A DNA stretch of 12,873 nucleotides from JAERML01 sp035687895 (GTDB lineage: Bacteria; Bacteroidota; Ignavibacteria; UBA10030; UBA6906): NCBI GenBank assembly GCA_035687895.1, contig DASRUE010000139.1, positions 1 through 12,873 on the forward strand, given 5' to 3'. The position numbers and the translations under genes are program-made. The notes under the pieces were generated by a model. It was not told where the DNA came from. It did no database searches and was given only the letters and a program-made list of their open reading frames with translations. Below are positions 7,763 to 12,873 of the stretch, piece by piece. How positions within the stretch are numbered: position 1 is the stretch's first letter; the number at the start of each line of letters is the position of its first letter.

Positions 7763-8289
7763 AAACCGTGACATTGTTGATTGCAGCAACCGTTTGCATC
7801 CTGCCCACATCACTTGAAGCACAGAATGCAACGGTGAAGTGGTTTGCATTGAGTGGTGGATTTGCCGTAACGTCGGTACAGTCAGGCAGGATGCTGATGA
7901 TGTCCGAAGGGCAGTCATTTGTCGAAGCGGCATCCGGCACGTTGAACATTGTGGAGAGTGGGTTCCTTGTGCATCCGGCGCTCAGAGACATTCTTGTTTC
8001 AGTTCCTTATCGGGAGGAGTTGCCCATATCATTTGCTCTCTCACAGAACTATCCCAACCCGTTCAATCCAACCACGAACATCAGATTTGAAATCCCCCAA
8101 GTCGGCTTCGTTTCTTTGAAAGTCTACGACCTGCTCGGGCGGGAGGTCACAACACTGTTGAATGAAAAACTGAATCCCGGTAGGTACGAAAGGTCGTTCA
8201 ATGGAAAAGGGCTTGCAAGCGGCGTGTACTTCTACAGGCTCGCTGCTGGCAGCTTTGCGGACATGAAGAAGCTTGTTCTGCTGAAATAG
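7759..8289 (+). CDS. T9SS type A sorting domain-containing protein
   Basis: This small secreted protein has 176 residues. A signal peptide (MKTVTLLIAATVCILPTSLEAQ, about residues 1-22, likely cut after LEA) is followed by a short region of about 50 residues (WFALSGGFAVTSVQSGR ... MSEGQSFVEAASG ... IVESGFLVHP). This pattern is common in small secreted proteins of these phyla. Residues about 92-176 form a complete T9SS C-terminal sorting domain: ALSQNYPNPFNPTTNIRFEIP, VSLKVYDLLGREVTTLLNE, LNPGRYERSFNGKGLASG, VYFYRLAAG, KKLVLLK. It should be exported by Sec, then moved across the outer membrane by the type IX system and anchored or released. Its ATG overlaps the stop of the preceding domain frame (ATGA), indicating translational coupling. 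No catalytic domain is visible, so the mature protein may be a binding or structural partner of the upstream protein. Confidence 0.88.
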   Translation: MKTVTLLIAATVCILPTSLEAQNATVKWFALSGGFAVTSVQSGRMLMMSEGQSFVEAASGTLNIVESGFLVHPALRDILVSVPYREELPISFALSQNYPNPFNPTTNIRFEIPQVGFVSLKVYDLLGREVTTLLNEKLNPGRYERSFNGKGLASGVYFYRLAAGSFADMKKLVLLK

Positions 8290-8326
8290 CGCGATCCAGT
8301 GCCAATGCGACTTGGTTGAGCGGGTG

Positions 8327-8355
8327 AGGAGGGCTTGGCCTCCTTCTATGAGGAG
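8327..8355. terminator. Competing hairpins between convergent genes
   Basis: AGGAGG (8327-8332) can pair with CCTCCT (8339-8344). The overlapping CTCCT (8340-8344) can instead pair with AGGAG (8351-8355). These lie in the 91-bp gap between two convergent genes, where a bidirectional terminator would be expected. There is no T run on either side, so an intrinsic terminator is doubtful. Confidence 0.25.
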
Positions 8356-8380
8356 CAGGTTGTCTGCATATCCATAGTGG

Positions 8381-9352
8381 TCAGAACAGGATTTCGTATT
8401 GCACGAACGGGGAAACGAACCCTTCACCGACACCATCGGTTCCCTTGTTCCATCGTGCACCCAGGAGCAAACGGTGTCCTTCGCCCACGGTCAGATACAG
8501 ACCGGGCGTCAGGCTGACAAACGTCGCCGACGATGAGGTCCGCGCGTCTGTCACCTGCACGGCATAATAGAATGGATATGGAAAGACGCTGGTATGAGGC
8601 TCGTAGTGCGTCAGCCTCTGTCGTGAAACCGCGAGGTTGACAAAGACATTCAAGAGCCAGTCTCGCCTGCGTGTGTTCAATGACAATGCACCATAGAAAC
8701 CGAGGTTGGTCTCCGTACCGATGTCGTGGAAAACCAAGACGTCCTCGGAGGTGCTACCGAAAAGAGATGTCCGAGTCACTACCACTGTCAGCGCGTCGTA
8801 CGCGACAGGTGTCCAATGCAGCCCTCCATCGATCCTTGTCGCCAAAGTTGCATCGGCAGTATGGAAACCGATGCCCACATTGCCACCCCAAAACCCCTTG
8901 CTCCCCAATGCGCTGTACTGCCCTCCAAACGTCAGGGAAATACCTTTGTTGATTGCCAGGTTTCCCTGCAATCCGGCGGTCACGTCCGGAGTTTCCCAGC
9001 GCAGGTTCTGGCCTGAGTATGTGTAGGTGTTCGCCCCGGGTGTTTCCCGCAAAGTGATCTCGTTGCCGTTGCGAGTGGTGTCAAGCTGGTATACGCCGAT
9101 CTGGTTGACGCGTGTGTGTCCTTCCACACCCCCCATAAATGTGCGGGCATTCCCAAAAAAGATATGAGGGGCGAGGCGGAATTGCCCCGCCTCAGTACTG
9201 TCGGTGATGAACACCGGCGGCTGAAACACAGGTCCCTTCACCTCAACTTCCTGCAGATAGATCTCCTGCGTTATCGAGCATGCGGAAAAGATGAGAGTGA
9301 AGAGAACTATCAGGGGGGTATTGATTGATTGAGCAACAACGCTTCGGAACAT
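8381..9352 (-). CDS. Putative outer-membrane beta-barrel protein with lipoprotein-like signal peptide
   Basis: The 323-residue protein starts with an N-terminal signal (hydrophobic INTPLIVLFTLIFSAC). SAC is a lipobox-like end, although a Phe stands where Leu is usual at -3, so cleavage by signal peptidase II or I is uncertain. The mature protein from about residue 60 is rich in alternating hydrophobic/polar strands with glycines and aromatic residues (for example GISLTFGGQYSALG, FWGGNVGIGFHT, LGFYGALSLNTR, WLLNVFVNLAVS, FVSLTPGLYLTVGEG, RLLLGARW). It ends in YEILF with a terminal Phe, the hallmark of outer-membrane barrels recognised by the BAM complex. An excellent Shine-Dalgarno (AGGAG, 9359-9363, six bases before the ATG) fixes the start. 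I do not recognise a specific family; transport, adhesion and porin roles are all possible. It is monocistronic by appearance and convergent with the T9SS protein. Confidence 0.75.
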   Translation of the reverse strand: MFRSVVAQSINTPLIVLFTLIFSACSITQEIYLQEVEVKGPVFQPPVFITDSTEAGQFRLAPHIFFGNARTFMGGVEGHTRVNQIGVYQLDTTRNGNEITLRETPGANTYTYSGQNLRWETPDVTAGLQGNLAINKGISLTFGGQYSALGSKGFWGGNVGIGFHTADATLATRIDGGLHWTPVAYDALTVVVTRTSLFGSTSEDVLVFHDIGTETNLGFYGALSLNTRRRDWLLNVFVNLAVSRQRLTHYEPHTSVFPYPFYYAVQVTDARTSSSATFVSLTPGLYLTVGEGHRLLLGARWNKGTDGVGEGFVSPFVQYEILF

Positions 9353-9682
9353 GGGGGTCTCCTGGACGAATGGATACCGTTAGGTACTTCCGGATACCGA
9401 TGCCTCATAAGATGCCTGCAAAATATATCAGCCGCAAGATGCGGGTTTGTCATGAAATTGTCAAAGAGAAGTCAAAAGGGAGGACGTTTCAAGCAAAGAA
9501 CACTGATGCCGAAGTGCTTGTCGACTCATCAAGGGCCAGGCGGCCTTCAATGAATTTTTGGGTCATTCGAGTGGAATTCAGAAATGCCACCTTGGAAACC
9601 GTTCCAAAGGGCTCGGCGGTAATAGTCAATGGGGAATTGAGGGAAAGGAGTCGTGGTCAAATGGTGAGTGCTCGGTCCGTAT
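9353..9682. other. Intergenic region between barrel protein and ImmA-type peptidase genes
   Basis: These 330 bases lie downstream of the peptidase gene and upstream of the barrel gene, both on the - strand. Apart from the barrel gene's Shine-Dalgarno, I see no convincing gene. An imperfect hairpin (CCTTGGAA ... TTCCAAAGG, 9590-9610, one bulge) could end the peptidase operon but has no T run. Open frames on + across this stretch have no recognisable domain and an unnatural composition. Confidence 0.5.
9359..9363 (-). promoter_or_regulatory. Shine-Dalgarno of the beta-barrel protein gene
   Basis: AGGAG on the - strand, six bases before the ATG at 9352, fixes the start of the barrel protein and leaves its signal peptide complete. 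Confidence 0.7.
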
Positions 9683-10201
9683 TCATTCCGCACTGGCTTC
9701 AGAGATCCGCTTGAGTTTTCGTACCATTGCTTCCTCGCTAACGTCGAATGCTCTTGCGAGCGCGGCGGCAGTGCGCGTCGATTTCTGTAGAGGTTCGAGC
9801 AACAGATCGGGAATGAGGAGTCCGGAGGCACAAACATCTGCCTCAATGTTGTACCTCGCTATTTCGCGGACTGTGCAATGGCTCTCCGGCGGGTGCTTCA
9901 TCAGGATATGAGAGATTTCATGTGCGAGTGAGAAGCGGCGCCGGTGACGATGGTGGTGACCGTTGATGCCGATCAGCCGTTGCGGGGGGCTGACGAGTCC
10001 GGAGAACTCATCCCCGGCCGTGAAGAGCAGCACCACCTGAAAGCCGAGCCACCGCGCGATTGCATCGATCGGCACGGGAACCGCAAGGTCGCCGTGAGCA
10101 CCGGCAAAACGCTGCACAGCCGAACGGGCCGTGGAGCGACAAAGTTCTTCCCGCACCTGCTCATCATTGCGGACTGGTCGGTATGTGGCCGTGGCGGGCA
10201 T
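9683..10201 (-). CDS. ImmA/IrrE family metallo-endopeptidase (peptidase M78)
   Basis: The 172-residue protein has the zinc-peptidase core of the M78 family. HExxH is in RFSLAHEISHILMKHP (H94, E95, H98), and the third ligand is probably E120 in NIEADVCASGLLIP, the usual (I/R)EA(N/D).FA..LL(M/I)P signature. The N-terminal part, about residues 25-80 (VPVPIDAIARWLGFQV ... GLV ... IGIN), matches the usual domain preceding the active site. Family members cut partner XRE repressors (ImmA on ImmR in ICEBs1; IrrE/PprI on DdrO in Deinococcus). All catalytic residues are present, so it should be active. The partner XRE gene lies just 6 bp upstream in the same operon, and a sigma-factor gene precedes that. 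A His/Arg-rich stretch (GHHHRHRRRF) sits directly before the HExxH helix and is notable. No Shine-Dalgarno is visible, so translation probably depends on the upstream gene. Confidence 0.9.
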   Translation of the reverse strand: MPATATYRPVRNDEQVREELCRSTARSAVQRFAGAHGDLAVPVPIDAIARWLGFQVVLLFTAGDEFSGLVSPPQRLIGINGHHHRHRRRFSLAHEISHILMKHPPESHCTVREIARYNIEADVCASGLLIPDLLLEPLQKSTRTAAALARAFDVSEEAMVRKLKRISEASAE

Positions 10202-10207
10202 GGAGAA

Positions 10208-10798
10208 TCATTGAACAATGGACTGAAGCAGTGCATCGAGCTTTTTTTCCTCCTCCGGAGGAAGCACAAGTTGTGCACGTGTGTAGAGCTCCTTCGTCGC
10301 TTTCTCGATTGTAGCGGCTTTCATTGCTTTGTTCTTCCGCCCGTCATAACGAGCAAGCGTACTGCGAAACGCAGGTTGAAAGAAAACGAGTTGGTGCGTA
10401 CGGCGGACCATGTCCACCAGCGCATCGGCGGAGAGATCGAACAACTGTCCGAATTTCTTCCATGCAATAGCAGGTACCTTCAGGGGCGAGAGCCTGTCCT
10501 CCTCCAGCATCCTGTAAATGTTCTGTGTGATCCCAAGACGAGCAAAAATCTCTTGGGGCCGCAGCGACTGCTCGGACCGAACCTTCCGGAGGAACACACC
10601 CACCGTTAGAGGCGCAGCTTCTACTGCTTTCCCCGCCAGTGCTGCTTCGAGTCGTTGGAGCAGTGCAGCACGGGCTGCAGGTGTGGCAACAGCCCGTGGG
10701 TTCCTGGCCACCACGGACTTCTCGTAGGCTCCATGTGTGGTGATGATTCCTTCAAGGTAGGCAAGCTGAATCAGCCTGTCGACAGGGTTGCGTTTCAT
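10208..10798 (-). CDS. XRE-family helix-turn-helix regulator, partner of ImmA-type peptidase
   Basis: The protein has 196 residues. A central helix-turn-helix (about 67-127) reads LTVGVFLRKVRSEQSLRPQE, then IFARLGITQNIYRMLEEDRL, then WKKFGQLFDLSADAL, an XRE-like arrangement. It is flanked by an N-terminal helical region of about 65 residues (MKRNPVDRLIQLAYLEGI, an Ala-rich segment RAALLQRLEAALAGKAVEAA) and a charged helical C-terminal region of about 65 residues. Most XRE regulators have the HTH at the very N terminus, so the extra N-terminal region is unusual and might contact the sigma factor encoded upstream. Its ATG overlaps the sigma stop (ATGA, 10795-10798), indicating coupled translation. 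The downstream neighbour is an ImmA-type peptidase, which in known systems cleaves the partner XRE protein. A repressor or anti-sigma role is inferred, not shown. Confidence 0.8.
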   Translation of the reverse strand: MKRNPVDRLIQLAYLEGIITTHGAYEKSVVARNPRAVATPAARAALLQRLEAALAGKAVEAAPLTVGVFLRKVRSEQSLRPQEIFARLGITQNIYRMLEEDRLSPLKVPAIAWKKFGQLFDLSADALVDMVRRTHQLVFFQPAFRSTLARYDGRKNKAMKAATIEKATKELYTRAQLVLPPEEEKKLDALLQSIVQ

Positions 10799-11454
10799 GA
10801 TATGGCAAGCTCCGGATAATGCAGGGCAAGATGCTTCACAAACTTCTTCTTCACCCGTGCATGGTACACTTTCAGTTGTTGAACGCTCTTCCCGGTGTAA
10901 CGCGCAATATCCTCATATGGTACCTCCAAAGCGCGGCAACGAAGCAGAACGCGTTCCCAGCTTTCCATCTTGTCCAGCGTCTCTTCGATCACTTTCAACT
11001 TCATTGATATTTCTCCCGCTTTGCCGACGGGCTCATCGCCGTCCCCGCTGTTCACGGATTCGGCATACTGACGGACGATGGCATCAATGACTTCCTTTTC
11101 AACGCCCGAGAACTTAGCTTCATCCTCGAGGGCCGGCTCTTCAAATGATTCAGCAAGCCCTCCCGCAATAGCTGTGTGGCGGGCAAAGTCTCGCACCCTG
11201 TTCCTGAAGATGGTCATCACCCAGAAGTGAAAGTCCCCATCGCCCTTCTTGAACTCGAAACCTCCGACTTTGTCGATCACCGTCAAGAGCACATCTGAGA
11301 CCAGCTCCTCCGCATCGAAAAGAGGCACATGAAAAACACTCACTGCCTCTCCGAGCAGGCGGTCCTGATAGAGGTTCATCAAATGCCTGCAGCCTGATGC
11401 GTCTCCCGCTTTGAGCTCCCGCACTATCTCCCGGTTTGAGACTTGCGCCACCAC
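10795..11454 (-). CDS. ECF-like sigma-70 family RNA polymerase sigma factor
   Basis: Region 2 is visible (REIVRELKAGDASGCRHLMNLY, then FDAEELVSDVLLTVIDKVGGFE, then FHFWVMTIFRNRVRDFAR). After an acidic linker of about 90 residues comes region 4 (TLDKMESWERVLLRC, then VPYEDIARYTGKSVQQLKVYHARVKKKF). There is no region 1.1 or 3, and the length (about 219 residues) suits an ECF sigma; the region 2 to 4 linker is longer than usual. The start is uncertain. GTG at 11454 or 11451 follows a purine-rich AGGGGGGG; TTG at 11505 is also in frame and would add a hydrophobic segment. The stop overlaps the XRE start. ECF genes are often followed by a coupled anti-sigma gene; here the XRE protein takes that place, with a protease next. 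Confidence 0.82.
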   Translation of the reverse strand: MVAQVSNREIVRELKAGDASGCRHLMNLYQDRLLGEAVSVFHVPLFDAEELVSDVLLTVIDKVGGFEFKKGDGDFHFWVMTIFRNRVRDFARHTAIAGGLAESFEEPALEDEAKFSGVEKEVIDAIVRQYAESVNSGDGDEPVGKAGEISMKLKVIEETLDKMESWERVLLRCRALEVPYEDIARYTGKSVQQLKVYHARVKKKFVKHLALHYPELAIS

Positions 11455-11511
11455 CCCCCCTACTATAAGAAACGAAATGAGGTAACAGTTATGGACATGG
11501 GCCAATTGACC

Positions 11512-12723
11512 TTACAAATAGCTCAACCATACATCTTTCCGGCGTTTCTTCACTTCTGCAAACCACTTGCAGACGGGATATAAAGCGAGAACGACACCAC
11601 CCCAGACGACGTAGACCACGGGAAGGCCAAACCCATACCCGGGCGGCCACTCCCAAGGGGGAACATTTCCGAACATGAAACCCGTATCATACCCCGTGAG
11701 ATATGCCGCCAGTAGAGCAAGACCGTGAATCAGTGGAATATGAATGATGTAGAAGAACATCGGGACGCGGCCGAAGACGATAAAGAATTGCGCCATCCAT
11801 CCTCTCGCCCGTTCCAGAAGCGGGAGGACCGCGATGGCGGGCCCGAGTGTTATCATAAGGTAAAGGAGCGATGGTGGGTATTTCTCGCAATTGATGAAGT
11901 CGAAAGCGGTGAAGACCACATCTTTCTGCTGACTCCACTGATTGGGGTCGCCGTACAGATTTGTCGCCCGGATGAGGATGAACCCTGCCGTGATTGCAAG
12001 GCCGAGGCGAAGGAGAGTCTTCCTACGCGCCGAGGCTTCCTTGATGAGAATAGTCCCGAACCCGTATCCCACTGCCATGACCCCAATCCATGGAATCAAG
12101 GGATAAGCGACCAAAAAGGAATAGCCCTGCATGTAGTTTATCGGTCCACCAGCGTGAAGGATCTGCCAGGGCCAGCCAAAGATCCCCAGCTGGTCCGGCG
12201 TCACATCGTCGAAGAGATTGTGGAGGGCAATCATGAGCAAACCAAAGATCGTGGCCACCTTGACCGGGAAGCGAATGAGCACGGCAAGCGCGACCATAGA
12301 CCATCCGATTGCCCAGATCACCTGACCGATTGCCAGGGTGTAATCAATATTGAAGAGCCAACCGAAACGTACAACAGTCAGCTCGATGAAGACCAGCCAA
12401 AGGCCACGTGTGAAGAGAAATCGAGAAAGTTCCGGGATGGTTTTTCCGCGCGTCAGGGAGAGAAATGCACCTGTCCCGGCCAGAAAAACAAAGGCTGGTG
12501 CGCAGAAGTGAGTGATCCATCGCGTCATGTAGAGAAGGATGTTCGTCTGAGTCAGATCGAGAGGATAAAAACGCGCATCGGTGAAGTAGTCACGAACATG
12601 ATCGAGCGCCATCAATGCCATGACCATTCCGCGCAAGAGATCAACCGAACCCAGGCGTTCGGGTTTTGCGGCCATCGTACCTGGTGTTGTTGACTCGCCA
12701 GCCGATGGACGGGCTGTTTTCAT
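11512..12723 (-). CDS. DUF1624/HGSNAT-type multi-pass membrane protein (putative acyltransferase)
   Basis: This is a 403-residue integral membrane protein with roughly ten hydrophobic segments. The first cytoplasmic motif, RLGSVDLLRGMVMALMALDH, then VRDYFT, is the typical N-terminal signature of the heparan-alpha-glucosaminide N-acetyltransferase-like (HGSNAT_cat/DUF1624) family. The His in MALDHVRD matches a conserved family position. Other matching segments are THFCAPAFVFLAGTGAF, LYMTRWI, GWLFNIDYTLAIGQVIWAIGW, PLIPWIGVMAVGYGFG and FGRVPMFFYIIHIPLIH. Family members are thought to transfer acyl groups across the membrane to sugars or other acceptors; the acceptor here is unknown. A strong Shine-Dalgarno AGGAGG (12733-12728) four bases before the ATG fixes the start. 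The basic C terminus (KKRRKD) suggests a cytoplasmic end. It is followed after about 57 bp by the sigma-factor gene and could be co-transcribed with it. Confidence 0.88.
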   Translation of the reverse strand: MKTARPSAGESTTPGTMAAKPERLGSVDLLRGMVMALMALDHVRDYFTDARFYPLDLTQTNILLYMTRWITHFCAPAFVFLAGTGAFLSLTRGKTIPELSRFLFTRGLWLVFIELTVVRFGWLFNIDYTLAIGQVIWAIGWSMVALAVLIRFPVKVATIFGLLMIALHNLFDDVTPDQLGIFGWPWQILHAGGPINYMQGYSFLVAYPLIPWIGVMAVGYGFGTILIKEASARRKTLLRLGLAITAGFILIRATNLYGDPNQWSQQKDVVFTAFDFINCEKYPPSLLYLMITLGPAIAVLPLLERARGWMAQFFIVFGRVPMFFYIIHIPLIHGLALLAAYLTGYDTGFMFGNVPPWEWPPGYGFGLPVVYVVWGGVVLALYPVCKWFAEVKKRRKDVWLSYL

Positions 12724-12727
12724 GCAT

Positions 12728-12733
12728 CCTCCT
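12728..12733 (-). promoter_or_regulatory. Strong Shine-Dalgarno of the acyltransferase-like gene
   Basis: AGGAGG on the - strand, four bases before the ATG at 12723, decides the start of this gene over the internal Met17. Together with the barrel gene's AGGAG it shows the organism does use Shine-Dalgarno sites, although several genes here lack one. Confidence 0.7.
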
Positions 12734-12785
12734 CACGCGATGTAAATGAACGGGCCCAGAACGGCTTTCGTAGGGAGCAGTCCTT

Positions 12786-12872
12786 TTACGCAGCCAGGAC
12801 AACGATCCGAGTTGAGGGCTCCAGTCTGAAGGTTGGTGCGGGAAGAGTACGGAGATAATCGTGAAGAATCAA
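12786..12872 (-). CDS. Possible C-terminal end of an unidentified gene (partial)
   Basis: A frame open from the right edge codes for 28 residues (HDYLRTLPAPTFRLEPSTRI ... VVLAA) and ends at TAA (12788-12786), 62 bp before the acyltransferase-like start. The composition looks like the end of a genuine protein, and the spacing suits an upstream gene in the same direction. A second - strand frame is also open here, so this choice is tentative. I do not recognise the family. Confidence 0.35.
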   Translation of the reverse strand: MILHDYLRTLPAPTFRLEPSTRIVVLAA

Positions 12873-12873
12873 G

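Noticed and set aside
9325..9714. A 129-codon open frame on + in the 9353-9682 gap
   Set aside because: It overlaps the barrel gene's start region and the peptidase gene's end, and shows no signal, domain or ribosome-binding site.
9547..9846. A 99-codon open frame on - overlapping the peptidase gene
   Set aside because: It runs in another frame over the end of the peptidase gene with low-quality composition; the peptidase reading has the M78 signature.
9683..10798. Classic toxin-antitoxin or prophage repressor module
   Set aside because: An XRE and M78 pair can look like one, but there is no toxin fold, no integrase or phage gene nearby, and a sigma factor is part of the operon.
11725..12693. 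A 322-codon open frame on + across the acyltransferase-like gene
   Set aside because: It is antisense to a clear membrane protein with a strong Shine-Dalgarno, and its composition (many His, Glu, Asp, Arg, Lys, no domain) is what antisense of a hydrophobic gene gives.

Overview
This window looks like a piece of a chromosome from a moderate-GC member of the Fibrobacterota-Chlorobiota-Bacteroidota (FCB) group, most likely an Ignavibacteria-like lineage. The main evidence is a type IX secretion (T9SS) type A sorting tail of the YPNPFNP / LASGVYFYRL kind, a very large beta-propeller/Y_Y_Y sensor histidine kinase typical of these phyla, and a C-terminal domain (NVYSGN ... DFRYQL ... KVSWRV) that I remember from secreted proteins of such bacteria. 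This assignment rests on family knowledge; no search was run. No rRNA, tRNA, CRISPR array or transposase gene was seen.

Layout. (1) 1-381: the last 44 codons of a citrate synthase on + run convergently into a decayed 5' stub of a glycogen debranching enzyme on -. The stub has a one-base frameshift and has lost roughly 90% of its length. (2) 378-3074 (-): an intact 898-residue GH63/MGH1-like glucosidase, whose stop overlaps the start of the dead debranching gene. (3) 3075-3295: a divergent regulatory region with a 7-bp inverted repeat. (4) 3296-7046 (+): a two-component pair, a roughly 1000-residue periplasmic-propeller histidine kinase followed by a NarL/LuxR response regulator. (5) 7047-8289 (+): a perfect 36-bp palindrome, then a broken secreted-protein gene translationally coupled to a small T9SS cargo protein. 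(6) 8381-9352 (-): a signal-peptide or lipoprotein-type outer membrane beta-barrel candidate of unknown function. (7) 9353-9682: intergenic. (8) 9683-12723 (-): ImmA/IrrE metallopeptidase, XRE regulator and ECF-like sigma factor in a tight operon (transcribed sigma, XRE, peptidase), preceded by a multi-pass acyltransferase-like membrane protein of the DUF1624/HGSNAT type. (9) The right edge may hold the 3' end of another - strand gene.

How the genes may work together. The glucosidase and lost debranching enzyme point to alpha-glucan or oligosaccharide turnover; the divergent sensor/regulator pair is a possible regulator of it. The most interesting module is sigma factor, XRE protein and ImmA-type protease in one coupled operon. 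It has the layout expected of a protease-released transcriptional switch (compare ImmR/ImmA of ICEBs1 and DdrO/IrrE of Deinococcus), but with a sigma factor added. That reading is inference. Two separate genes in the window (debranching enzyme, NVYSGN-domain gene) show what look like deletion and frameshift scars, so the region appears to be losing genes.
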